The position numbers and the translations under genes were made by a program. This document shows, piece by piece, positions 1 to 6,584 of a stretch of 7,933 nt of DNA (position 1 is the first letter of the stretch; every line of letters begins with the position of its first letter). Under the pieces are notes generated by a model. It made no database searches, was not told the DNA's origin, and saw only the letters and a program-made list of their open reading frames with translations. This stretch comes from an uncultured Flavobacterium sp. (GTDB lineage Bacteria; Bacteroidota; Bacteroidia; Flavobacteriales; Flavobacteriaceae), in the NCBI GenBank assembly GCA_946480635.1, contig CAMLKV010000092.1, forward strand, positions 1 through 7,933, read 5' to 3'.

Positions 1-1637
1 ATCCTTCAACCGAAAAACTTGCTAATAAAGGTATTTCAAATAAAGTTGTAAATAAAATGATGCAACAGCTTTTTATTGAAACGCATGCTTTATTTACAGA
101 AACATTACCAACATATCTTTTAGAAGAACTACAATTGATTGCTAAAAATGCGGCATTATTTAATATACATTTTCCTAAAAGTCAAGAACTTTTATCTAAA
201 GCTCAATTCCGATTAAAGTTTGAAGAATTGTTCTTCATACAACTGCAATTAATTTCTAAAAATCTTATTCGTAAACATAAAATTAAAGGACATGCATTTG
301 AAAATGTAGGGTATTATTTTAATGAATTTTATACAAAACATTTAACCAATGCGCAAAAAAAAGTACTAAAGGAAATCCGAAACGATTTAGGTAATCCTGC
401 TCAAATGAATCGCTTGCTACAAGGTGATGTGGGTTCAGGAAAAACAATTGTAGCTTTAATGAGTATGCTTTTGGCCATCGATAATGGTTTTCAAGCTTGT
501 ATCATGGCACCAACCGAAATTCTTGCAACACAACATTTTAATGGAATTTCAGAATTAGCTGAGTCTCTAGGTTTAAATATAAAATTATTGACTGGTTCTA
601 CTAAAACTGCTGACAGAAGAATCATTCATGAAGAGCTTGAAAATGGTTCTTTGCATATTCTTGTTGGCACTCATGCTTTATTGGAAGACAAGGTTAAATT
701 TAAAAATCTAGGACTTGCCATAATTGATGAGCAACATCGATTTGGTGTTGAGCAAAGAAGCAAACTTTGGAAGAAAAACGAAATTCCACCACATGTTTTG
801 GTAATGACCGCTACTCCTATTCCGCGTACTCTTGCAATGAGTTTGTATGGTGATTTAGACATTTCGGTTATTGATGAATTACCTCCTGGTAGAAAACCTA
901 TTCAAACGGTGCATCGTTATGACAGTAACCGATTAAAAGTTTGGAAGTTTATTCGAGATGAAATCGAAAAAGGTCGCCAAATATATATTGTTTATCCATT
1001 AATTCAAGAATCTGAAACCTTAGATTATAAAGATTTAATGGATGGTTATGAAGGTATTTCTCGTGATTTTCCACTTCCTAAATATTCAGTTTCTATTGTT
1101 CATGGAAAAATGAAACCTGCGGAAAAGGATGCAGAAATGCAACGTTTTTCTGAAGGAAAAACCAATATAATGGTAGCCACCACAGTAATTGAAGTAGGTG
1201 TAAACGTTCCTAATGCCTCTGTAATGATTATTGAAAGTGCCGAACGTTTTGGACTTTCTCAATTGCATCAGTTACGTGGTCGTGTTGGTCGTGGTGCAGA
1301 GCAAAGTTATTGTATTTTAATGACTGGACACAAACTGAGCAACGAAAGTAAAATCCGTTTGGAAACCATGTGTAAAACCAATGACGGTTTTGAGATTGCT
1401 GAAGTAGATTTAAAGCTACGTGGACCTGGCGACATTATGGGAACACAGCAAAGTGGTGTGCTAAATCTTCAAATAGCCGATTTAGTAAAGGACAAAGATA
1501 TTCTTCAATTGGCTCGCCATTATGCCATAAAATTGCTAAAAAATGATCCTTCAATGACAAAACCTGAACACCAAAAATTACGTGAGGTTTTTATAGAACT
1601 TGGGAAAAAGAAAAATATTTGGAATTATATAAGCTAA
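1..1637 (+). CDS. recG: ATP-dependent DNA helicase RecG (5' end cut by window edge)
   Basis: Superfamily 2 helicase that remodels stalled replication forks and Holliday junctions in the cytoplasm. The frame is open to the left edge (first full codon at 3), and the residues before the first ATG at 57 still read as RecG (PSTEKLANKG), so that ATG is internal. About 544 residues are visible against roughly 700 in the family; the missing part is most of the N-terminal wedge domain. Counting from the ATG at 57: Walker A GDVGSGKT at 123-130, motif II DEQHRFG at 224-230, motif III TATPIPRT at 251-258, motif V VATTVIEVGVNVP at 373-385, motif VI QLRGRVGRG at 405-413, and the RecG-specific TRG region DLKLRGPGDIMGTQQSG at 451-467. 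All key motifs are intact. The next gene begins 3 nt after the stop, so the two are probably cotranscribed. Identification is secure. Confidence 0.97.
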   Translation, partial: PSTEKLANKGISNKVVNKMMQQLFIETHALFTETLPTYLLEELQLIAKNAALFNIHFPKSQELLSKAQFRLKFEELFFIQLQLISKNLIRKHKIKGHAFENVGYYFNEFYTKHLTNAQKKVLKEIRNDLGNPAQMNRLLQGDVGSGKTIVALMSMLLAIDNGFQACIMAPTEILATQHFNGISELAESLGLNIKLLTGSTKTADRRIIHEELENGSLHILVGTHALLEDKVKFKNLGLAIIDEQHRFGVEQRSKLWKKNEIPPHVLVMTATPIPRTLAMSLYGDLDISVIDELPPGRKPIQTVHRYDSNRLKVWKFIRDEIEKGRQIYIVYPLIQESETLDYKDLMDGYEGISRDFPLPKYSVSIVHGKMKPAEKDAEMQRFSEGKTNIMVATTVIEVGVNVPNASVMIIESAERFGLSQLHQLRGRVGRGAEQSYCILMTGHKLSNESKIRLETMCKTNDGFEIAEVDLKLRGPGDIMGTQQSGVLNLQIADLVKDKDILQLARHYAIKLLKNDPSMTKPEHQKLREVFIELGKKKNIWNYIS

Positions 1638-1640
1638 ATA

Positions 1641-2477
1641 ATGAAATTCAAAACTTTAGAAAACACATCTATCTCAGAAATTGTAGAAGCTTTCAATCTT
1701 GCATTTTCTGATTATGTGACTCCTTTACAATTAACATTGCAACAATTACAGAATAAAATAATTGCTGAAGATCTTAATCTACATTGGTCTGCTGGAGCTT
1801 TTAAGAATGATAAACTTGTTGGATATATTCTCCATGGCCTTAGAGACAATACACTATATAATGGCGGAACTGGCGTAGTTCCTGAATTTAGAGGGAAACA
1901 AATTACCAAAAAACTATATGCTTTTATTTTTGAAAAAATAAAAAACAGTGACATTTCGAGTATTCAACTTGAAGTTATTACAGAAAACAAAAAAGCAATA
2001 AATATTTATGAGCAAGTAGGATTTGAAAAAGTTAGAACCCTAAATTGTTATAAAGGAGTTTTAAATTTTGAATCATTTATTTCATCCAAGGATGACTTAG
2101 AGTTTGTTGAAACAGATTTAAAAAGTATTGATTCAACTTTAGATTATAATGCTTCTTGGCAAAACAATAATAGTTCCTTATATAATCTTTCAAAACTCGA
2201 AGACATAAAATGTTTTCATTTATTACATGAGAAAAAAAACATAGGCTTTGTAATTTACAACAACACTTCCAGAAAAATTCATCAAATCAAAATCTGTCAG
2301 AATGATTTTGACAGAGAAATAATTTCAAAAGAATTATTTCATTTCCTGTCAAAAAAGTATTCTAATTCTTTTGTTGCTACAAATATTGACAATTCTTCTA
2401 GAATTACAAACGAAATTTTTGAATCAGTTAAACTAGAGTGTTTCTTACAACAATATGAAATGATAATGAAATTATAA
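1641..2477 (+). CDS. GNAT-family N-acetyltransferase with two GNAT-like halves
   Basis: Predicted cytoplasmic acetyl-CoA-dependent N-acetyltransferase of 278 residues; the substrate cannot be told from sequence. The N-terminal half (about 1-140) is a recognisable GNAT fold: the beta4/motif A stretch NGGTGVVPEFRGKQIT at 74-89 and the motif B stretch ENKKAINIYEQVGFEKV at 115-131. The acetyl-CoA loop is unusual, because the two small positions of the usual R-x-x-G-x-G/A pattern are Q87 and T89. The C-terminal half (about 150-278) has a weak GNAT-like strand/helix pattern (IGFVIYNN at 201-208) and ends with LECFLQQYEMIMKL, like the last strands of a GNAT domain. I read it as a degenerate second repeat. 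The ATG lies 3 nt after the recG stop, which suggests the same transcript but not a shared function. A terminator follows directly. Confidence 0.85.
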   Translation: MKFKTLENTSISEIVEAFNLAFSDYVTPLQLTLQQLQNKIIAEDLNLHWSAGAFKNDKLVGYILHGLRDNTLYNGGTGVVPEFRGKQITKKLYAFIFEKIKNSDISSIQLEVITENKKAINIYEQVGFEKVRTLNCYKGVLNFESFISSKDDLEFVETDLKSIDSTLDYNASWQNNNSSLYNLSKLEDIKCFHLLHEKKNIGFVIYNNTSRKIHQIKICQNDFDREIISKELFHFLSKKYSNSFVATNIDNSSRITNEIFESVKLECFLQQYEMIMKL

Positions 2478-2481
2478 TAAT

Positions 2482-2510
2482 AAAGCCTAAGATTTACTTA
2501 GGCTTTTTTT
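2482..2510 (+). terminator. Rho-independent terminator after the GNAT gene
   Basis: A perfect 10-bp inverted repeat (AAAGCCTAAG, 5-nt loop ATTTA, CTTAGGCTTT) starts 4 nt after the acetyltransferase stop and runs into a T tract at 2504-2510. It lies between two convergent genes. In the opposite direction the hairpin is followed by a T-rich but interrupted tract, so it may also weakly stop transcripts of the DUF2911 gene. Confidence 0.9.
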
Positions 2511-2529
2511 AAAATATTGTAATCGCAGA

Positions 2530-3375
2530 TTATTTCTTACTCCATTCTTTGATACTATCTTCATTCATTTTCACATAATCAGCATTATTAGCACCTTTTG
2601 CAGCTTCTAAAGAAATTTTAGCTGTTTCAACTGCTGCTTTTTTATCTCCTAATTTAGCTTGAATTTGAGATTTTAAACGTGAATACCAATATGGCTTTTT
2701 CTCATGCATATCATATGCCTTAGATACATAAGTTAATGCTTTGTTTAAATCTCCGTTTGAAGTAAAATAATAATTAGCAGCATTATAGTAATCAACTGCT
2801 GAAGGACCTGCTAAAACTTTATCAATACTTTCCATTGCGATTTTTTGAGTTGGTACTTCAAATTTTAACGCTACTAAAGTTTTTTCCCATGAAAATTCTA
2901 AATTGGCAAAATTATTATCTGTATTATTAATTCCAATTGTAAAGGTTTCAACATGTCTATTTAATAATTCAGTTTTAGCTGAAGCTTTAAGAGCTACTTT
3001 ACTATCATCCCATTTTTCAGGATTCCCCCAATTGTTTGTATCTGTATAGAAAAAAATCTCCCATTCATCAGCCTTAGGAGTTACATAAAGAGCATATTTT
3101 CCTTTTTTCAAAGTAGCTCCATTTATTACAACATCTTCAGAAAAAGATATTGTAGTATTAGCATTGGCACCGGTTCTCCATACTTTTCCAAAAGGAACTA
3201 AATCTCCAAAAATTACGCGCCCTTTTGCACTAGGTCTAGAATACTCAATTTCAACATCAGTTAATCCAACTTTTTGAATTAAAGTTGATTTTGGACTAGC
3301 TTGAGGAACTTTAATTTGTGCTTCAACAGACAAAGAAGCAATAAAAACTGCAATAGCTACAATAAATCGTATCAT
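2530..3375 (-). CDS. Exported DUF2911 protein with C-terminal TPR-like repeats
   Basis: A 281-residue protein with a clear signal peptide at 1-20 (hydrophobic FIVAIAVFIASLSV, then EAQ, a typical Bacteroidota signal-peptidase I site), so it is probably periplasmic. Residues about 21-175 match the DUF2911 pattern that I recognise in Bacteroidota: IEYSRPSAKGRVIFG at 43-57, PFGKVWRTGANANTTI at 61-76, LKKGKYALYVTP at 89-100, and the DEWEIFFYTDTNNWG region at 103-117. Residues about 190-278 form helical pairs with TPR character (DYYNAANYYFTSNGDLNKAL at 195-214, then KPYWYSRLKSQIQAKLGDKK at 227-246). Biochemical function is unknown. The gene is monocistronic by layout, transcribed away from the SRPBCC-photolyase operon and towards the GNAT gene. 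The start is supported by the signal peptide and by a -7 element at 3401-3408. Confidence 0.88.
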   Translation of the reverse strand: MIRFIVAIAVFIASLSVEAQIKVPQASPKSTLIQKVGLTDVEIEYSRPSAKGRVIFGDLVPFGKVWRTGANANTTISFSEDVVINGATLKKGKYALYVTPKADEWEIFFYTDTNNWGNPEKWDDSKVALKASAKTELLNRHVETFTIGINNTDNNFANLEFSWEKTLVALKFEVPTQKIAMESIDKVLAGPSAVDYYNAANYYFTSNGDLNKALTYVSKAYDMHEKKPYWYSRLKSQIQAKLGDKKAAVETAKISLEAAKGANNADYVKMNEDSIKEWSKK

Positions 3376-3400
3376 TTTATAAATTAATTTGTTTATTTAT

Positions 3401-3408
3401 CAAAGATA
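3401..3408 (-). promoter_or_regulatory. -7 promoter element of the DUF2911 gene
   Basis: On the minus strand this reads TATCTTTG, a perfect match to the Bacteroidota consensus TAnnTTTG, ending 25 nt before the ATG. No clear TTG -33 element is present at the usual distance upstream; that stretch is A/T-rich. Confidence 0.7.
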
Positions 3409-3475
3409 AGTTTCTGGACTTTTTTTTATTGTTAATAAAACTATAAAATAAAAAGATTATTGTTTAATTTATTTT

Positions 3476-3483
3476 TAATTTTG
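3476..3483 (+). promoter_or_regulatory. -7 promoter element of the SRPBCC-photolyase operon
   Basis: TAATTTTG matches TAnnTTTG exactly and ends 17 nt before the ATG at 3501, implying a leader of only about 10-13 nt. The nearest upstream TTG (3460-3462) is 13 nt from the -7 element, shorter than usual, so the -33 region is weak. With 3401-3408 this makes the 125-bp gap 3376-3500 a divergent promoter region; nothing else was seen in it. Confidence 0.65.
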
Positions 3484-3500
3484 TTAAACAATTTATCTAA

Positions 3501-3962
3501 ATGAAGTTATATTCTATACATACAAAACAAAAATTTCCTATTACAATAGATACTGCTTGGGAATTTTTCAGTGATCCTAAAAATTTGAATACAATCACTC
3601 CCGATTCCATGAAGTTTATCACACTTTCTGGTGATGACAAAAAGATGTTTTCAGGACAAATTATTCATTATAAAATATCACCGTTTCCATTCATAACGAT
3701 GCAGTGGGTTACCGAAATAACTCATGTTGAAGACAAAAAGTTTTTTGTCGATGAACAACGATTTGGACCGTACGCCTTTTGGCATCATAAACATTTTTTT
3801 ACTGAAATAGAAGGAGGAATTTTAATGGAAGATATAGTACATTATAAAGTCCCTTTTGGGATAATTGGTCAGCTTTTTCATCCTTTGCTTGTTAGACCTA
3901 AATTGGAAGAAATTTTCACTTTCAGAAAACAAAAGTTAACCGAAATATTTGGAGTATTATGA
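3501..3962 (+). CDS. SRPBCC-fold (START/Bet v1-like) protein paired with photolyase
   Basis: A 153-residue soluble protein of the SRPBCC superfamily, the COG4276-like group sometimes mislabelled 'cell division inhibitor'. Family hallmarks: the opening strand and helix FPITIDTAWEFFSDPKNLNTITP at 12-34, the central strands around QWVTEITHVEDKKFFVDEQRFGPYAFWHHKHFF at 68-100, the strand GILMEDIVHYKVPFG at 106-120, and the long C-terminal helix VRPKLEEIFTFRKQKLTEIF at 131-150. The fold usually encloses a hydrophobic ligand; none is known for this group. An in-frame TAA directly precedes the ATG at 3501, so this is the first possible ATG start. The stop overlaps the photolyase start as ATGA (3959-3962), so translation of the two is probably coupled. 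The pairing suggests an accessory role in light-dependent repair, which is inference only. Confidence 0.82.
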   Translation: MKLYSIHTKQKFPITIDTAWEFFSDPKNLNTITPDSMKFITLSGDDKKMFSGQIIHYKISPFPFITMQWVTEITHVEDKKFFVDEQRFGPYAFWHHKHFFTEIEGGILMEDIVHYKVPFGIIGQLFHPLLVRPKLEEIFTFRKQKLTEIFGVL

Positions 3963-5245
3963 CAATTTTTTGGTTTAGACGTGATTTACGATTAGAAGAT
4001 AATGTTGGTCTTTTTCATTCCTTATTTGAAAATGAACAAGTTCTACCCATATTTATATTTGATACCACTATCTTATCACAACTATCGAAAAATGATGCGC
4101 GAGTTACTTTTATACATGAATTATTATCTGAGATTCAAAAGAAATTAAAACTTAAAAATAAATCGCTAGCTCTATTTTATGGCAAACCGAAAGAAGTTTT
4201 TGAGAAACTAATTTCTGAAAATAAAATAACTTCTGTTTATACCAATCATGATTATGAGCCATATGCTCGTAAGCGTGACAAAGAATTAAATGATTTCTTC
4301 AAAACAAATGGAATTTCATTCAAAACTTGCAAAGATCAGGTTGTTTTCGAAAAAAGCGAAGTCATTAAAGATGATGGAACTCCTTATGTTGTTTATACTC
4401 CCTATTCAAAAAAATGGAAAGAGAAATTAAGCAAATCAACAATTAAAAATTTCCCTTCAGACGAATATTTAGATAAGATTATAAATCATGATTATCCGTT
4501 TCTTTTATTAGAAAACATTGGGTTTTCAAAATCTGATATAAAAGTTCCAGATTACAACATTAAAAAATCTTTAATCAATAATTATCAGGATACCAGAAAC
4601 TTTCCGGCTATTGAAGGAACTTCTCACTTAGCTCCTCACCTTCGATTTGGTAGTGTCTCAATAAGAAAATTGGTTCTTAATGCTCTTGAATTTCAAAATC
4701 AAACATTTTTAAACGAATTGATTTGGAGGGAGTTCTTCATGCAAATCCTTTGGCATTTTCCACATACTATAAACAAAAGTTTCAAAGAAAAGTACGATTA
4801 CATTAAGTGGGAAAACGATGAAGATAATTTCAAAAAATGGTGTGAAGGAAAAACTGGTTATCCATTTGTAGATGCAGGAATGAGGGAGCTAAATGCGACA
4901 GGACACATGCATAATCGTGTTCGTATGATTGTAGCCAGCTTTTTATGCAAACATCTATTGATAGACTGGCGCTGGGGAGAAGCTTATTTTGCAAACAAAC
5001 TTCTGGATTACGAACAATCGAGCAATGTTGGAAATTGGCAATGGGCAGCTGGAAGTGGTGTTGATGCTGCTCCATATTTCAGGATTTTTAATCCAACTGA
5101 ACAAATCAAAAAGTTCGACAAAGACTTAAAATACATCAAAAAATGGATTCCTGAACTTGAAACTTCAAGATACCCATCACCTATAGTTAATCACAAAGAA
5201 GCCAGAGAAAAGTGTTTAAAAGTATATAAAGAAGCTGTGGGCTAA
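3959..5245 (+). CDS. phrB: Deoxyribodipyrimidine (CPD) photolyase, class I, FAD-dependent
   Basis: Light-driven flavoenzyme that splits cyclobutane pyrimidine dimers. The N-terminal alpha/beta antenna domain begins MTIFWFRRDLRLEDN; the FAD domain includes TSHLAPHLRFGSVS at 221-234, WREFF at 256-260, GYPFVDAGMRELNATGHMHNRVR around 300-322, and NWQWAAGSGVDAAPYFRIFNP at 359-379. By hand alignment to E. coli PhrB, the electron-transfer tryptophan triad is conserved (W284, W337, W360 for W306, W359, W382), as are lesion-contact residues (E253, W256, M323, W362 for E274, W277, M345, W384). This favours a repair enzyme over a cryptochrome. At 428 residues it is shorter than E. coli PhrB; part of the difference is a missing loop near the C terminus, between IPEL and YPSPIV. 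The antenna cofactor cannot be assigned. It is second in a two-gene operon with the SRPBCC gene, overlapping by 4 nt. Confidence 0.95.
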   Translation: MTIFWFRRDLRLEDNVGLFHSLFENEQVLPIFIFDTTILSQLSKNDARVTFIHELLSEIQKKLKLKNKSLALFYGKPKEVFEKLISENKITSVYTNHDYEPYARKRDKELNDFFKTNGISFKTCKDQVVFEKSEVIKDDGTPYVVYTPYSKKWKEKLSKSTIKNFPSDEYLDKIINHDYPFLLLENIGFSKSDIKVPDYNIKKSLINNYQDTRNFPAIEGTSHLAPHLRFGSVSIRKLVLNALEFQNQTFLNELIWREFFMQILWHFPHTINKSFKEKYDYIKWENDEDNFKKWCEGKTGYPFVDAGMRELNATGHMHNRVRMIVASFLCKHLLIDWRWGEAYFANKLLDYEQSSNVGNWQWAAGSGVDAAPYFRIFNPTEQIKKFDKDLKYIKKWIPELETSRYPSPIVNHKEAREKCLKVYKEAVG

Positions 5246-5259
5246 TATTCCCACAACTT
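5232..5259. terminator. Hairpin between photolyase and HAD genes, possible terminator
   Basis: AAG-c-TGTGGG, an 8-nt loop, then CCCACA-a-CTT: a 6-bp core stem extended by 3 bp across one mismatch. The photolyase stop codon (5243-5245) sits in the loop. The following tracts are only moderately T-rich on either strand, so it is a weaker candidate than the other two terminators here. It is the only hairpin seen between these convergent genes. Confidence 0.5.
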
Positions 5260-5264
5260 TAAAT

Positions 5265-5909
5265 TTATAGAGAATTTACATCAATTTCATCAAAATGTTT
5301 TATCACTCTATCTGCAAGAGATAAATCTTGATGCTTAGAATTAAAACTATCATAACCTATACAGTAGATATCTGCAGCTTTTGCGGCAATCACACCATTT
5401 GTACTGTCTTCAATCACCACACAATTCTCTTTAGGTGCTATAGAAAGTGATGCTGCATGTAAAAAAATAGCTGGATCAGGTTTCGATTTTGGAAAATCTT
5501 CACCACTAACTTTATGAGTAAAGTATTGGTTTAAATCAAATCGGTTAAAAACTCTATTTATAGTACTATTTGAAGCGGATGAAGCTAAAATTAACTGAAT
5601 TCCATTAAAATGTAGTTTCTTGATTAAATCTAAAACACCATCAATTAATTCTAAATCGGGCTTAGTATCAAAAGCTTCATTGAATAAATGACGCTTACGC
5701 AGAATTAAATCTTCAACATCATGTTCTAAATTAAAATGTCCTTTTATTTTCTGAAAAACATTTCGAGTAGAATTCCCTGTAAAAGACGAGTACATTTCCT
5801 CTGAAACTTCAATTCCTAATTCAACAAAGTGTTGGTCGTATGCATATTTATGAACGGGTTCTGTATCTACAATTACGCCATCCATGTCAAAAATTACAGT
5901 CTTTATCAT
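5265..5909 (-). CDS. HAD-superfamily phosphatase, beta-phosphoglucomutase-like
   Basis: A 214-residue cytoplasmic HAD hydrolase of subfamily I with a helical cap. Motif I is VIFDMDGVIVDTEP at 5-18, with nucleophile D8 and acid/base D10. The cap lies at about 16-85. Motif II is LASSAS at 108-113, motif III Lys is K143 in KSKPDP, and motif IV is VVIEDSTNGV at 164-173 with E167/D168 for Mg2+. The DGVIVDTEP and EDSTNG signatures are those of sugar-phosphate phosphatases and beta-phosphoglucomutases; the exact substrate cannot be told. I choose the ATG at 5909. An in-frame TTG at 5924 would add five residues but lies about where transcription should begin given the -7 element at 5930-5937, and HAD proteins normally start just before motif I. 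The gene is monocistronic, divergent from the sigma operon and convergent with the photolyase. Confidence 0.9.
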   Translation of the reverse strand: MIKTVIFDMDGVIVDTEPVHKYAYDQHFVELGIEVSEEMYSSFTGNSTRNVFQKIKGHFNLEHDVEDLILRKRHLFNEAFDTKPDLELIDGVLDLIKKLHFNGIQLILASSASNSTINRVFNRFDLNQYFTHKVSGEDFPKSKPDPAIFLHAASLSIAPKENCVVIEDSTNGVIAAKAADIYCIGYDSFNSKHQDLSLADRVIKHFDEIDVNSL

Positions 5910-5929
5910 TACCTTTATTTGCAAAGTGA

Positions 5930-5937
5930 CAAAGATA
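5930..5937 (-). promoter_or_regulatory. -7 promoter element of the HAD gene
   Basis: The minus strand reads TATCTTTG, a perfect TAnnTTTG and the same octamer as the one before the DUF2911 gene. It ends 20 nt before the ATG at 5909 and so helps to decide that start over the in-frame TTG at 5924. No TTG lies at the usual -33 distance. Confidence 0.65.
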
Positions 5938-5962
5938 CAAAGTCAAAAGTTTTTTCATCTCT

Positions 5963-5995
5963 AATTAAACCTTTTTAAATATCTTTAGTCAAACA
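5963..5995 (+). promoter_or_regulatory. Putative ECF-type promoter of the sigma operon, copy A
   Basis: AATTAAACCTTTT (5963-5975), 12 nt, GTCAAACA (5988-5995). The AAC to GTC spacing is 17 nt, as in ECF promoters. The same two blocks recur at identical spacing at 6549-6581. A near-match to the housekeeping -7 element (TATCTTTA, 5980-5987) overlaps, so dual use is possible. A transcript starting 6-8 nt after GTC would begin at about 5997, leaving a leader of roughly 15 nt before the TTG start at 6012. Confidence 0.6.
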
Positions 5996-6011
5996 GATTA
6001 AATTACCTCAA

Positions 6012-6554
6012 TTGCAGGACGAAAAAGCATTTATAAACGAATTATTAAATCCAAAAACGCAAAATGAAGCGTTTCGGAAATTAGTACGTGAATACCAACG
6101 TCCGTTATACGCACATGTTCGTAACATGGTGCTAAATCACGATGATGCCGATGATGTTTTGCAAAATACTTTTGTAAAAATTTTTCAGAATTTAAAGAAT
6201 TTTAAAGGTGAGAGTAAATTATATTCCTGGATGTATCGAATTGCAACTAACGAAGCGATAAATTTTATTAATACCAGAAGTAAAAAAAGTGGAATTTCAA
6301 ACGAAGAATTAAAAGAAAAATTAGTCAAAAATTTAGAATCTGATGTTGATTATGACGGTGATGAAATTCAGTTGAAACTGCAAAACGCTGTTGCAACATT
6401 ACCAGAAAAACAACAGCAAGTATTTAAAATGAAATATTTTGAAGAACTGAAATATGAAGAAATAAGCGAAATATTAGGAACTTCTGTAGGAGCATTAAAA
6501 GCATCTTATTTTCATGCAGTAAAAAAAATAGAGGATTTTTTAAATTCGAATTAA
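6012..6554 (+). CDS. ECF-type RNA polymerase sigma-70 family factor
   Basis: A 180-residue sigma factor of the extracytoplasmic-function type, with only regions 2 and 4. Region 2 is at about 20-90: FRKLVREYQRPLYAHVRNMV (core binding), the acidic DDADDVLQNTFVKIF at 44-58, and the -10-recognition helix FKGESKLYSWMYRIATNEAI at 64-83. The linker at about 90-120 is charged. Region 4 is at about 121-178: LPEKQQQVFKMKYFEELKYEEISEILG, then the helix-turn-helix recognition helix SVGALKASYFHAVKKI at 158-173. Start: no ATG exists between the in-frame stop at 5976-5978 and M39, and TTG at 6012 gives a normal N terminus, so a TTG start is chosen; it may limit expression. It is the first gene of an operon with a single-pass membrane protein and an exported sensor-like protein, presumably its regulators. 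ECF-like motifs at 5963 and 6549 suggest autoregulation. Confidence 0.92.
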   Translation: MQDEKAFINELLNPKTQNEAFRKLVREYQRPLYAHVRNMVLNHDDADDVLQNTFVKIFQNLKNFKGESKLYSWMYRIATNEAINFINTRSKKSGISNEELKEKLVKNLESDVDYDGDEIQLKLQNAVATLPEKQQQVFKMKYFEELKYEEISEILGTSVGALKASYFHAVKKIEDFLNSN

Positions 6555-6581
6555 ACCTTTTCCGTTTAATTTTGTCAAACA
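6549..6581 (+). promoter_or_regulatory. Putative ECF-type promoter, copy B, inside the sigma operon
   Basis: AATTAAACCTTTT (6549-6561), 12 nt, GTCAAACA (6574-6581), matching copy A in both blocks and in spacing. The sigma stop codon (6552-6554) lies inside the upstream block. A perfect housekeeping -7 element, TAATTTTG (6567-6574), overlaps the GTC block. A start 6-8 nt after GTC would fall at about 6582-6584, directly before the ATG at 6585, predicting a leaderless or nearly leaderless mRNA for the membrane protein and sensor. Confidence 0.6.
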
Positions 6582-6584
6582 AAT

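Noticed and set aside
57..59. ATG at 57 as the recG start.
   Set aside because: The upstream in-frame residues are RecG-like, no stop lies before the window edge, and the family is about 150 residues longer at the N terminus.
3474..3492. The sequence TTTAATTTTGTTAAACAA before the SRPBCC gene closely resembles the GTCAAACA half of the ECF-like promoter before 6585 (TTTAATTTTGTCAAACAA), hinting that the photolyase operon might belong to the same regulon.
   Set aside because: The AATTAAACC block is absent at the required upstream distance and the GTC is GTT here, so the similarity is explained by the common TAnnTTTG -7 element plus an A-rich start-codon context.
4830..5075. Open frame of 81 codons on the minus strand inside the photolyase gene.
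   Set aside because: It lies opposite the strongly conserved FAD-binding region and its translation resembles no protein; it is a shadow frame. The minus-strand frames at 671-862, 1086-1268, 1712-1954, 6631-6846 and 6647-6865 were dropped for the same reason.
3959..5245. Cryptochrome (signalling) rather than photolyase.
   Set aside because: The residues that contact the CPD lesion in E. coli PhrB and the full tryptophan triad are conserved, and there is no C-terminal signalling extension.
5909..5924. TTG at 5924 as the start of the HAD gene.
   Set aside because: It falls at the expected transcription start, 5 nt after the -7 element, and the ATG at 5909 directly precedes HAD motif I, as is usual.
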